This document shows positions 35,716 through 48,900 of a stretch of DNA of 64,000 nucleotides, piece after piece; position 1 is the stretch's first letter; the number at the start of each line of letters is the position of its first letter. The notes beneath the pieces were generated by a model. The model was not told where the DNA came from. It made no database searches and was given only the letters and a program-made list of their open reading frames with translations. This stretch comes from Morinoia aosen (lineage: Eukaryota > Arthropoda > Malacostraca > Amphipoda > Talitridae): contig CM059570.1 of assembly GCA_030386875.1 (NCBI GenBank), positions 36,571,422-36,635,421 of the forward strand, in the 5' to 3' direction. The position numbers and the translations under genes are program-made.

Positions 35716-36901
35716 TTTTAGTACATTTGTGTCTGAAATGTTTGACTTCCAGTTAATGAACTTACAATTCTACTGAACCAGCTTCGATATCACTAATGCT
35801 TTAACTTGCTGCAAACGCTTTTTTGCATTGATCGCAGTAGCGCAGATATTCTTAATAATGCGAATTTGTAGTAGGAGTTTCCCCGAAATCGAATTCATGA
35901 AGTAATCGTAGTCTGTAAGTTTTATGTCTCGATTAGGTTAAGACATTGTCTGTCTTAACGTGTGTTTTACAAGAGATTCTTGACGAATCGAGCTATCTTC
36001 GAGTAAGGCCACTCACATCCGAAGACACGTCCTTCACAATATCACGAGACAGCGCTGCACAGGGCCATTGAGCCAATGTATTTTTAAATTCTTTAACACT
36101 GGTTTATTTTAATCTTTCTACCATTTAAATCAGAGATTGTGAATAATAGATGACAACCTCTATAGGTGTTGCATGAATTGATTTTGTTTCATGTTGGTGG
36201 ATGTTATCTTACCAATTACGTAAACGCCAATGTTTCATTTTAAGTTTGGGGTCTTCCAGTATATTTTATTAATTCGTGCATTAGATTTTGATGCTCTCTG
36301 AAGCTCTGCCACAGTCTTTTTTCCCGCATTACACACTGACACGTTAATATATTTGCTAAAATTGCGTGTGCGTATAGGCTAGAATGTAAGATTACTTCTA
36401 AACTCATTGAATAATACAGATATCCAACCAATTTGAGCATAAAATAATTACCTTTGAAAACTTTAGAAGCGCTATGGCTACGTCACAAAAGAAGCCGGGA
36501 CATTTTCCAAACTGATTCGAAGTGAGGGCTTAATCTGTTTTGAGTACGGTAAATTTTCTGACATTTATTAACAAAAACTACATAAATACAAATCAATGAA
36601 TGATTGCAGCATTATCAAATACTATCAAGTTCTTTTGAATGATGAAAACAACTCAAATTTACCCACTTGGCTAAATATCAGGCTGGTTGATAGTGCGACC
36701 CAAATTCTGCGAAACACATTTCAGAGCGAATTCATCAAAATTTGGCCGCTTGGTAAGTGCCAAGCTATTGTCAAAGATGTCGACTAGTGCCTATATAATC
36801 TAATCGGAGGAAAAATAATTCTGCTCGCATAACTGAACTCGCGTATCACAGATACTTGAGAAACATACTTCAGTCGCGGATTTCAAAATTTCAATTAGAT
36901 T

Positions 36902-37019
36902 GAATTCATTTCGGCTCAACTTTCGAAGCCTGTTTTATCAGCGCGAAAAACTCCTTAGCTTGAATTAATTTCGGCTCAACTTTCGAAGCCTGTATTACCA
37001 GCGCCAAAAACTTTGAAGC
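36902..37019. repeat. Two 60-bp direct repeats
   Basis: Both units contain TTTCGGCTCAACTTTCGAAG and CAGCGC; they begin TTGAATTCA and TTGAATTAA. Confidence 0.7.
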
Positions 37020-37119
37020 CTGATTTCATATCGGTCCAGAAATTTCGGAGCTTTTAGCGCATGGCTCGATTTCAAACTCCAAGATCAAACTCCAAGAACT
37101 GCCGAAAAATATTCGCATC

Positions 37120-37369
37120 CTGGAAAACTGTGGGCAAACCCCAACTTAAATAAACTAAGTCAGCAGAACCTGACTTTCCACTTATCCCTGAAAATATCAG
37201 GAAGGTCCTCCGGGATAAAATAAAGCCTCAGAAATTACGGCCTCAGAATCCCTAAAATAGGGATAACTATCTAAGGTGGCTCCCATGAGGACCAACCTAA
37301 ACTAATTATCAAATCGGGCCGAAACAAGACTCGCCCCCGTAAATAACCAATAACTGGCGCCCAACGTGG
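37120..37369 (+). mobile_element. Possible LTR-retroelement fragment with primer-binding site
   Basis: TGGCGCCCAACGTGG at 37355-37369 is the type of tRNA-complementary site that directly follows the 5' LTR in many retroelements. It is preceded by about 230 bp with GATAAAATAAAGCC, a poly(A)-signal-like motif. No coding sequence follows, and the LTR borders are not clear. Confidence 0.35.
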
Positions 37370-38173
37370 ATCCGCCTCACCAACGATTTAACAATAAGCT
37401 ATTGAGATATTTTTTTAAGAATTTGAACCATTTACTTCCAACTGATCTACGTTCCTTGCTTATTTTTTGAAAAAACCCACTCATTTTACAACTCGTAGAT
37501 CACACTAGAATCGTTGTTTGAGTTTCGTGATATCACTCGCAAGTATAGCACCCAGACCTATTCCGAGCACTTCTGGAAATAATGCAGTGAGTGAAAGAAA
37601 AGTAATAAGTTGTACTTCCGTTTCCAAGGTGAGGTTTCAGTTGGATAGAGTAATCTGAATACAAAGTAATCTTAATACATTGTAACCTTCATAATACACC
37701 TCGATAAAGTAATGTGACCTTCATTATACATTACCTTGATTTGTATTATGTAACCTCCGTAATATAAAGGTCATATTTCTATGGAAGAGTATGCGATCAT
37801 TTTCTATCAGTTTAAAGATAATGCAGGCTAAAGCCAGGAATCTAAAATGGCCCGTTCTCCGGTCTACAATTAGGCTGGAAGATATTCTGAGATCTCCAGA
37901 CTCATTCATGGGTTTCAAAAAGTATATTTGAGTATCGTGAAATTACGAGTAGAAGAAGGGATATCTAATTATTCCAGTCTATCAGTATTGCGACAGGGAA
38001 CACTACTTAAATTTTTCAACCTTTGATACAACTAAGTAATCATAAGAAGTCATTCATTCTTTTATCGTCGAGGCCATAGAAATCAATCAAGAAAAACCGG
38101 CCACAAAAATTAAATCTCTGCTATCAGTGTCTATGTTGGTGCCGCATGGGAGAAGTTGTTTTGTGAGATACAA

Positions 38174-38409
38174 ATCTCGCTGAGGATTTATAATTTCTCG
38201 CTATAATTATATAAAATCTCGCTGAGGATTTATAATTTCTCGCTATAATTATATAAAATCTCGCTGAGGATTTATAATTTCTCGCTATAATTATATAAAA
38301 TCTCGCTGAGGATTTATAATTTCTCGCTATAATTATATAAAATCTCGCTGAGGATTTATAATTTCTCGCTATAATTATATAAAATCTCGCTGAGGATTTA
38401 CAATTTCAC
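38174..38409. repeat. 42-bp tandem repeat, 5.6 near-perfect copies
   Basis: Units begin ATCTCGCTGAGGATTTATAA at 38174, 38216, 38258, 38300, 38342 and 38384 (partial). The full units read identical, so the array is young. TTTCTCGCTATAA forms an internal echo of ATCTCGCTGAGG. Confidence 0.95.
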
Positions 38410-40002
38410 GGTAGTTGACCTCGCGCGGCGTCTGAAATGATTTCGTTCTGCTTCGTGAATGGTGACAGCTGAAGTACTTAATTCAAATTCTCGTTTACGT
38501 AAATTTGAAATCTTATAAACCCCTCCCGTGTAAATTAAGTAGGCTGCTACTGTATCGTTGAAAGTCGAAGGTAAAAGAAGCGAATTATTCCGTCTTAAGG
38601 ATTCCTTAATAACACAATACGTGATGTTCATTATTAATTCAATCCATTTATTAACAACACTAAAATCAGGTAAATACTTGATTTAATTTTTCGATGAAAT
38701 TTTATTCTTCTAAGTGTTTTATTTATTAATGTATGATTTTACCTTGGTTGTACCTGAAGCATAGTTAAAGAACTGATACAAGACCTTCAAAAGAAATTAT
38801 TCAATGGTTTAAGCCTAAGTATTTTCAAGTCGAAATATTCTTCTGCAATGATAAGACAGAAATATTTCTTTTCTTCGAGGATACCATTTTTTTCGAAGAC
38901 AATTATCGGCCCCAAAAATAGTGTTCTTCGAGACCTATTTTAATGAAAATTTATATAGTTACACACTTTTCATTTATTAAAGTAGTGTCGAAAAGTTGGC
39001 TATGATTAATTCATTTCTAGCTTTTAAACTCCTCTGGAAACCAGTTTCATATAAATGCCTTTTTACCACGTTGATGCGTATTTTAAGAAACTTCAATTGT
39101 TATTAATTGATCGTTCATCCTAATATTTTCTACCCATGAATTTTTTATTAAACTCAGACCTGATGCTGTTTCTCTCTCAGACTACAAAAATTGGTTTCCA
39201 TCTCTACTGCAATAATTTTTAGCTTACGCAAATAGCAGAAAAACACAACGTGCAGGAGTACTTGGGTATAATTCAAAAATGGCATTGAGAAAGATTTCAT
39301 TAAGTCAACACACCGCACATGCGTAGAATCCCAACAAAATAACACTTCTCAACATTTAGGATACAGAGCGAAGAAAAAGCGTTCGAAAACAAAACTTCAA
39401 GGCCCATTACATTTCACTTAATGCTCTGTGACCAGTTAATACTGAACCATTTTTCAGAAATAATTCGATAGTCCAGTATAATATAAAAATTTACTGCCTT
39501 AGCTAGCTGTTTCAAAAATAGATCTATCATTACCCCAAAGGGTGTTTTGAGGATTAAAAAAATGAAAAATATGAACGGACAAATAAAACAAAGCGTAATT
39601 TGAGCACAAGATTCGTGAGAAAATGATCTTTCTGTCCGTACGATGAACAAGCTATGAATTTCATGTTGCGATTGTTTGTTTACGCGTTTCTAGATATGTG
39701 CGTTTCGCGATATTTTTCATAAACTACTTTTTGACTAACCTGTTCTCACTACTTGATAATCATTTACTACGTGGTTTCAGTCTGTTTCGGTAAAGCATTT
39801 TTCGTCGTTTTTCATGTCTTTTCAACTTATAATTACGGAACTCCGATGGATCCTCCGCTAGTAGTATTTAAATTATTTATAAGATGTCAGCCTCTTTTTT
39901 GTGCGCAAACTATCTAAGATATGATATTGGAATTGTTTCTCTCAATAGCATCATTAGCCCCCAACATGCCAATTAGCGTCCGACATGGTTAGTCTTTTTG
40001 TA
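38410..40002. other. Intergenic, nothing recognised
   Basis: AT-rich, only short ORFs without recognisable motifs. Confidence 0.5.
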
Positions 40003-40325
40003 CGTCTCGTATGTTTGGTCTATTAGTACACTTCATATGGTTTGTCTATTAGTACGCTTCGTATGGATTGTCTATTTGTATGCTTTATATGGTTTGTCTA
40101 TCAGTACACTTCGCATGGCTTGTCTATTAGTAGCTTCGTATGGTTTGTCTATTAATTGATTCGTATAGTGTGTCTATTAGTAGCTTCGTATGGTTTGTCT
40201 ATTAATTGATTCGTATAGTGTGTCTATTAGTAGCTTCGTATGGTTTGTCTATTAATACATTCGTATAGCTTGTCTATCAGTAGCTTTGTATGGCTTATCC
40301 ATTAGGACGCTTCGTATGGTACTTC
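40003..40325. repeat. 24-27 bp minisatellite, about 12 copies
   Basis: Unit of type TTCGTATGGTTTGTCTATTA plus GTAGC or GTACAC. In the middle, alternate units form a 49-50 bp higher-order repeat. Confidence 0.85.
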
Positions 40326-40552
40326 CGTCTATCAATTAAGAACATTTTATTTTAAGATTTTTTAAAACACAATATGTTGTAATGCATCTCATGTATTCAT
40401 TTTTTGAAAATAAACAGCTTTTCTTCCTTTATTTTTACTCCCTTTCCACAGCTTACAAACAAATTAATCTTTAAGCCTCCCTAACCAAGAAAACCAGGAA
40501 GGCGTAAGAAGAACAGTCAAATCCAAGCACTCTGGTTGCACCGCCCCATATA

Positions 40553-40660
40553 TACTTGATATATATATTATATTTAATATATATAATTAATATATAATAT
40601 ACATCTTCATATTATATAATATATATCATACATATATATATATATTCATAAGTAAATGTA
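40553..40660. repeat. TA-rich simple-sequence tract
   Basis: Nearly pure A/T with ATATAT runs. Confidence 0.8.
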
Positions 40661-43600
40661 TGCATACAATCAGGGTCTGCCGTATTATGACAACACAATT
40701 TAGAAATATTATCTGCTGTCTGGTAGTTGCTTTTGATCGACGATACCAGGGAATCTTGCACGAAGTTTTACATTGAGTGCAAAAAGTGAGTTGTTGATAA
40801 CCTTTTCAAAGTTGATATTCGAAGCAATTAAAAACCCAAGTTGCGCACAAATATATTTTAAAACTGATGACCCGTATAACATGGATTTACACTTCGAAGT
40901 ATATTATCGCCTGGGGGGTAAATTTTTCGCCTTTGGGAAGGAAATATTCAGAGAAAATATCTAAGCTAAATTGAAGTGATTGTTTTCTTTAAATTCAGAA
41001 AAAAATTTTCGAAGTACAATTTGAACATGAAATACCTTAAAGTAGCAATGGTTGTACCGTTGTGCTCTGTGATCTTTGAATTTTCTGTATTTGCATTCGA
41101 AATTTTACAGATTTACAAGACCTATGTCGAGACCGCGTTGTGTGTCCTTGGTTCCTGATTTTGTCACAACACACACACAATTGTGTACCTGTTTAGTGAC
41201 GAGTCTTTGAAGCACTTCGTCAATCTAGCCCTTAGTTCGTAATGCCTAATTGGGGCTACTACACTTAACGACCAATTTCTCTTGGGGATTTTCTGACGTT
41301 AATGAATAGTATGAGTAGTTGAGGATCAATCCGAAAAATAATGACATTTCTTTTAAACAATGTCAAACATAAAAATAACTCTGTGTGACCTCAAAATTGG
41401 TATCTATCGAAATATTGTGAAACCGAAAAATGAAAAAACTGTACTGTAGAGTAAACAGAGCTGTACTATCAGACTGAAGGGTTTGATGCTCGTAAGACTT
41501 GCAAAACAGAAATTCAAGCCGGTGACACTCATGAGAAGATTATGGCATCAAAGTTCAGGTAAAGGCAAGTAAATTAACTGAATTGAATGCGGATTTGCAA
41601 GTTCTGGGCAGAAGAGAAGCGGAATACTACTAGAGCCTAGTTGTTCGCTCACGAAACAAATGAAGCAAACTAACCCTAACGAAGTAGTTCGAATCCAATT
41701 ACCGACGCACTTAAGTGTGTGGAAGATGCTCTTCATTTATAAAATAACTACTTCTACACATGGGGAAGAAATTCGGGTAATGTTTCTGTGGATATGTAAG
41801 CGACAGTAGACTTAACGTGGTGAGTTCTAGGCTAATGATCTTCCGTAATGCCTTCACGCAAGCAAACAATAGAGAGTGAACTGGAAATAGTATATTCCTC
41901 AACCTGAAGCATCAAACAACCATGAATCTTTCACAGAGTTCGTGGTAATCATGAGGTAGCTAAGCAAAAGGCTCCAAATCTAAGGCTGTAATACGTAGAC
42001 GGGGTTTGATTGATAATTTTCATTAAAATTAAACAAAATAACTGAAGTTGTCAGGAAACTTTGATATAATTCCTTCAATATTATTTATTGATTAAAAAAC
42101 TTATCTCTCAAAATTGTTAAAAATTTTAACAATAAAGATTGAATTTGAAAAAAGAACGACAAAAGTACAGGTAGCTCATCAGTACCAGGTTGACGTAATT
42201 AATCGGTAAAAAATTGGATGATGATTCAGTATTTGACTTAGAGAGCATCTCAAAACGTTGTTCTTGGGGATAGGAGCAACGTAGCTGCTTTTCACACTGC
42301 TATTTCATTAGAGACGTCAACCTCATTTCCAAGAGAAAGAAATTCATCAACCTCGCCTACTCTCAATCGTAAAAAAGTATCCAGAAAGTTCAAAGCGAAT
42401 AAATTATCACTATGTGTCAAGGAATGGAAAGCCGTATGAATTAAAATGTTTTCGGGTTAGACATTTTTCTAAGTTTATGTCGCCCAGTATTGTGCATCAG
42501 CTTGCTTTTTGTTGATCGTTCTTCATTACTGTAGTCTTGCGTTTAAAGACACCGCCTGCTGAACGCAACACCTTGTCTTATATTGTCCGGGATATCAAGG
42601 AATTGATTCATAGCTTCAGCAGTCACCGCTCGAGGCGGAGGTGCGTTTTGTGTTAAAGAGACATTTGCTTTATTTATCCGTAATAGCCCTGACAATATTT
42701 TCATTATTTCGCGTGTTGATGTGTATCACTTTCGTTTTGATATGTTCATCAGTAAGGTCTTCAGTCGAAACCCAGACTGGGATACTCTGGGCAAGCCCAG
42801 ATTCAACCCAACCGGTTCCTATATGTTAAGAAGAATATTTGTTCAACGTACCTCCGAGCTGAAAGCCGAAGAGTGTCGGAGGCAACTGCGGGTGGCGGTT
42901 CCCTAACTTCTATGCTTGCGACTTTTCGTGGACTTGACTTCGCTTCTCTTCCGACACTCGTTCGGTCTACAACTTGACGCTCTATACTAGAAGCTGCGAT
43001 CTGGCCGGCTCGAAGCAGTCTATTCTAATAGTGTTTAGGAGTTTTTATTTACTTGTTTAGTTGCTACGGCAGTACTGTGGTCAGAGTCTTGCGCGAAGTG
43101 CATATTGTTTAAATTCATTAACTCTAGCTGTCTAGGCGTCCGTATTTATTATATCCTTGCATCTTGTATTCTATTCTAATTTCGTGTATTCGTCAAGTGC
43201 TCTGCACTAAATTTGATTTAAAATGCTGACTTAAGTAAACTGTAAAACTTTATTCTTATTTTTCCACCCGTTCACCCAAGTCGTATATTAGTAACCTGAA
43301 CACCATGAATATCAACAGAGATGTACAAGACAAATGACTACCACAAAAAAACAATTCAACTGTCAGGAGCGAGAGTGAAATAATATGCGACCATTAAAGC
43401 GAATGGACTACTGTAACATCGGGCCATTGCGAAGGAGCTTTTGTTACCACCTTAATTTCTTTGTACCTGAATTGGGGTACCCTGACTTTTGCTTTGAAAT
43501 CATCACCAGAATCAACAAATTTACATTCTCGCAACTTCTAAACTAGTTTTTCATTCTGTGACACTATAAATATTGTAGTAAACCTTAAACCAGCAAACCA

Positions 43601-45343
43601 AAGAGCTAATTACAACACACGATTTTTTCTTCAACTTTTTTTATAATGTATATCAGAGTTATTAGACATTAAGCATCCAAATATAATTCGAACAGACTCA
43701 TAGTTTTCCCTCCATTGGAGAATAAAAATAGAACATCGGAAAACAAGGCGGTTATTTGATTTGCAATTTATTCTCTCATTTTACAACAGCTGTAATTGAA
43801 AATCTACCGTCGAGATCACCGCCGGCAGACCGAGAAAAAGAAAACTGGTTACGTTGATCCGATCAGCGGTGGCCAAGTTATGCAGCAGTATTGGATTCGA
43901 TTATGAAATTCTGTCTGAATATTTTCCAAGCCCTACTGTTAATTTTGCGTTCAGTGCTGAGGGCGAGGGCGTTCATTAACAAATTTGTGAGAGCAAAAAT
44001 GTAAAACGCGAATGAAAATACTTACCTGATATAACACAAAACCTCTTCATCCTTGGCATTGCGTGCAAAGTCATGAAGTTAAACATAACTTAACACAAGC
44101 TAAGAAGGGAAAAGACATTGTTAAATGACAGCTACAAAAATTACGTTACTTTCAGGCTTCTTTCATTTGAGAATGTTTTTTGAGACGATGTGCTCAGAAA
44201 CAAGCATCCTAAAATTTGCTTTCGTCTTGACCTTTACAACAAATTACAAGGAGAGCTCAGAGCTGCAAGGCTCTAAGCATGACTTACTTCTTTGAGCATT
44301 GATGATGAAAGTTTCGAGGCTATTTGTGCGTATAGTTTGATTAACGTAATTCATTTCAGGAGAAATAAGGGATTTGGTTATTGAATTTCTGTCAAATCGA
44401 TGAGAAAAGTTTATTTTTGATTTTTGAAAACGAAGAATAAAAGCGTTGATACCACATAGAAAAAAATAAACGGACATTGAAACATTCCGAAGAATATTTT
44501 TTTAAATTAAAAAATATCTTAATATTATACTTATATTTTTCACGGCTATCATAAAACCCACGAGAACAAACAATATAAGAGATATAAGGGCATTAAAGAT
44601 AAATTTTCTTGTGCCAAAAATATCCCATCGAATTGTATTTTGTTACCGAAATCTACGTCCTAAGTTATTTATAATATGCACTCAAGACCAATGTTTATTT
44701 TTCTACTAATCTCTGAAATGTTCACAAGAAAGCTCAGTGAAGAAGTTTGGTGATGAAGTGCAAGTACATTAATGAGAAATTATAGCAAACCAATAGGTCA
44801 AATTACCATTAAACCAGAGATATTTCGTGATGTTAACTAAGTTGACTGAGAACTCGTCGTGACGATGTTACACTTGCTTTTCACTATGGTCATTTGGTAG
44901 GTTTCAGCGTCTTCCTTTCTACAACATAACGATGATCCATCAGTGGTGTTGCCACCCGTACAGCGAAAGAAGTTGTGTAGCGATCAGAGTCCCTATTTCC
45001 AATGGCCTGAAGCCCCTCGTAAACGTCGTGCTAACGTTTTCTTTCTGGTTGCAACTCCACGCTTGAATCCCAACTAGAACGTAACTATTACAAATTCGTG
45101 AAAAGTCTGGTCACGAAGATTTTACTTCTTGATTAGAATTTTTCGAAGAAAATTTAATTTTTTAACCCCCAAAGTCAATGCTATGAAAGGAAAAACTCAA
45201 ACTTTGTGGCTGGCACTCAGTGTATGCTTTTCCAAAGTACTAAACTGAAAATAATCAAATTGTAGGATTCAAATGAGTCACCTCTAATTCACTACCGCGA
45301 AATGATCAACGACTGAAGCTTGATGAGCTACGCGGTTCAGGTT
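40661..45343. other. Intergenic, right part, no gene recognised
   Basis: Short ORFs only. An open stretch ending at 42906 is relatively GC-rich and protein-like (contains VFSRNPDWDTLGKPRFNPTG) but matches no family I know; possibly a decayed element. Confidence 0.4.
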
Positions 45344-45528
45344 TCAGTTCCTCTTCTTGAGGAGCACTTTGAACGGCATCGGTTGACTTGCAATAAGATG
45401 AGCAGGGTCACACTCGAGGGAGAGGGTAGTTCCTTCGGGGGTTTCAATTCTGAATTTGTGGAGGATGGCAGCAGCGAACATATAAAGTTGCATGCGCGCC
45501 AGCGACTCCCCGATACATTGTCGTCGAC
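45344..45528 (-). CDS. P450 gene 3, last coding exon (heme loop)
   Basis: Reverse-strand acceptor CCACAG. Reads GRRQCIGESLARMQLYMFAA, then KFRIETPEGTTLSLECDP, ending MPFKVLLKKRN and TGA. The heme cysteine is intact. Confidence 0.95.
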
Positions 45529-45875
45529 CTGTGGAAAGCATTAAATTATAAATGTCAACCTATAGTAGTACTTATAGGGATTCTTAGGGAATCTTATTCT
45601 CAAAATAAAAAGAAGGACCAACGTTATAGTGAACATTTATTGTAGCAAACGTTTCGGAATACAAGTTATTCCATCATCAGTGCTGGAAGAAATAAAAAGT
45701 AATTTTCACTCATGCATAAGACGGATAAGGTCTGAATAGAAATACCAAGCAAAAATGCAAAATAATAAGAATAAATCCTTATCTAACGACTAGAATACCA
45801 CACTTGAGCGTTTAGGCAATATACACAGTTCATACAGGCGTACATAACCATACACATTTAAATCACATTTATATC

Positions 45876-45925
<50 letters not shown>

Positions 45926-48900
45926 CATATATATATACACATACACGCACGAGTGTGTTGGGTGTGTATGGTTATTTACGGCTTGGTATTTCTATTCAGA
46001 CCTTATCCGTTGTTTGCATGATTGAAAATTACTTTTTATTTCTTCCAGCACTGATGATGGAATAACTTGTATTCCGAAACGTTTGCTACAATAAATGTTC
46101 TCTATAACGTTGGTTCTTCTTTCTATTTTAAATGGCAACATTAGATGGAGCAAGCATACGAACTACAAATCTGGTTTCACTCTGTTATTTTTTAGCAATT
46201 AGTCGCAAATGTATTGATATTAAGTAGATATTCGTAAGTTTGATCATCCGTTGTTATTTTCACTTATCCAATGACTGTTGAGCTGATTTTCGGTCTATTG
46301 GAAGTGTTGGTACATATCGGAATCAAAATAATTGGTCAATTAGCACTGCAATTATAATCGTACGCATTAAATACTAAGCATTTAAAATGTCACCTACCGA
46401 CGGAGAAAGGCATGAAATTATCCTTCCTCCCATTAAGTTGTCCATTTTCATCCAAGAAATGATGAGGATTGAATTCCAAAGGTTTTTCCCACGCAGTGTC
46501 ACTTTGCTGGCAAATCTTGGCGCATGCCACGATGACTGTGTCCTGGAGTTGAAGCAAAGCAAATTAGTGAACCGCTAATGTTAATACCATTGAAGTAATC
46601 GAAAACAGTACGGAAATTGCCTCAGTCATTCCTAGTGTAGCCAGTGAAGAGTGCACAGGAAAGAATTGTATAATTTCCCCACATTGCATCGCCTTCCAAG
46701 TTCCCATAAGGTTAGTTAGGCCATAACTGAAAGTGGAATGGAACTTGAGTGGGTTTTTGACTGGTAAAAAACCATATCATTCAACTTCATATAATTGGAT
46801 TTGACTTTGAAAAGGTGAGTAAAGAAGAGTGATTCTTAGAGGAATTATACACGTTTTTACATATATGTGTTTATAATAGTACGTATGATGAGTGTATATT
46901 TATAACAAATGATTATTAGTTTTTTTCAGTATATTTCAGCAGAAGGAGGCTGCTCAAAATGAGCGTTCATTCGCAGGCTTTTGTTGGTACTGAAAAGTTT
47001 TCATTTCTATAGTTCCGCCCTTTCATTACCGCATGTCATGCGTAATCATACTTAGTTAGCTCATTGGAGCAGCGATAATTTGCCTTCGGTCAGCGCCAAA
47101 GAAACACGAGCTAGCGTCTTCACATCGTCGCCACGGTGACAATTGGGATGCAAATAAATGCATACCAAGGGGAGAAACAGACGCATTACAATCGATCCCA
47201 CTGGTACACAAAATAAAAAAATTATCTGGCATAGAAATTCAGAACAGCATTAGACTAACTTGCGGGTGCTCTGCAAATTTGATTTTTTTTTTCCAACATA
47301 TCACTGTTTTGCTTTTTAGGAATATATCCCATTTTTATGAATTTCAAGAATAATTTGTCCTTCGATTCAGTAGTGTAGCAAGAGGGCCGGATTAAACGGT
47401 TTATCTAGGCAATTTTTTCTTCATTTAGTCTACCAATGAACTAGATAATATCTTTATTTTCTTTGAACATGCACAAGATACCTATTTTTTTAAATAATGT
47501 AAACAAACAGATTACAAATTGCAAAACACTTATCGGCATGTAGTTTTTATTAATGAATTCTTCATTGAATTTTATTATACTTTCTTTTTATCCTGCTGTT
47601 TTTTATAAAACCAATCATAATGTGTACGGGGTTGGATAATTTAAAGAACCACCAAAGTAAGTAACAAGTTTTTTCTTGTATTCATCTGCAGGATGTGTTG
47701 CTGATCTAACAATGGCACGTCATCAACTCACAGAGAAAACAGCACTAAAATATATGTCGCGACATATGAGGTGACTTTACTCCCAAGATTCAGAGGTACA
47801 ACGTTGCTGGCTTTGTTATTAGCGTGATTTTTTTGTGCTTCGAAGCATCACTTGGGGACCAAAAGAAGCATTGGTCTCCTGACAAAGTGTACAAGACCAG
47901 TTTTAATTAAGACCTTGAGATCATGGTCTAAAGTTAAAAATGCTAAACTTGGGTTTGGTGGGCCTATGGCTTGGAGAGACCCAAAACAATCATCTAGATA
48001 ACAGCTTGGAATGGAAAAAATGTCAATAAGAAAAACATGCAAAAAATGCAACGCCCGAGTACCTCTTTAGCTACTCGATCAGTTGCCCATAGTGAAGAAA
48101 TATCTGTACCAATATTTATTGAGCCAGAAATTTATGACACTGAACTTTGCTCACCTGCTTCAATGAAGAAGACCCTACAGAAATTTTTCATTCATGTGAG
48201 GAAGATTGCGGCAAACCATTTCTGTGTACTCAGTCTCCTTTGAATGATTTGGACAGAGATCTTAATCTATCCAAAGAGAGCTCAACTGTTCACTTCAAGA
48301 CTGCGAGAGTAGAATGTTGAAATCCTGCCCAAGTGTCTCATTTTTTCGTAGCGGGAAACAGAACTGCGTAAGTAAAGTTTGAATTGTGTTCTGTTACACA
48401 ATGGAAATAAGTATGGCCCTAAACCAATAGGTCATTCTGTAAAAATAAATAAGAATATCATTGCATCAAGATTATTCTGAAGTGGTTGCAATTGTGCGCC
48501 CGCCAGGCATATAAATAGGATCGGCGAGAGAGATCGTCGTTCATTTGGGGTTGTCTGCCGTAGAGGTCGCTTCTACAAACAGAAGCACCGCTGTCAGTAG
48601 CTGAAGCTCAGCTGCCGAGAAAACATCTGCAGAGATCACAGATGCGCTACAGAGTTACGAGTTTATCATCCAATCTAAAGACTTCCTACAATTTACAAAG
48701 CCTGTGTCAATCCTGAAGTAACAATAAAGAATACTACGCTGCTGCTACTATTTCACTCTCGAACCCCATCCGTGTTTGTTTGCGGCCTGTTAGAGAAAAG
48801 GGCCGGAACATTTTGGTGGCCAGTATGGGGATACCACATCAAGAAGCCACATTAAAGATTGCCACATTGCTCCATTGAAGAAGAAGACATCAAGAATTGA

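Larger units (their letters stand above)
35716..38173. other. Intergenic between convergent P450s, left part
   Basis: Contains a 60-bp duplication at 36902-37019 and a possible LTR end with primer-binding site near 37355. No host gene recognised. Confidence 0.45.
45602..46131. mobile_element. Foldback element with hammerhead-like cores, intron 10 of P450 gene 3
   Basis: Left arm 45602-45750 is the reverse complement of right arm 45981-46131 at about 90% identity by eye. Between them is a TA microsatellite (about 45877-45940), and the stem continues with inverted ATAACCATACAC at the inner edges. Each arm carries CTGATGA, then a five-pair stem (GGAAT/ATTCC), then GAAAC. Such cores are known from Penelope-like elements and other small retroelements, but no protein is encoded here. 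Confidence 0.8.

Noticed and set aside
43820-43910. Short + strand peptide TGYVDPISGGQVMQQYW resembling a small conserved eukaryotic domain
   Set aside because: It stops soon after, and the Cys-rich half that would confirm the domain is absent.
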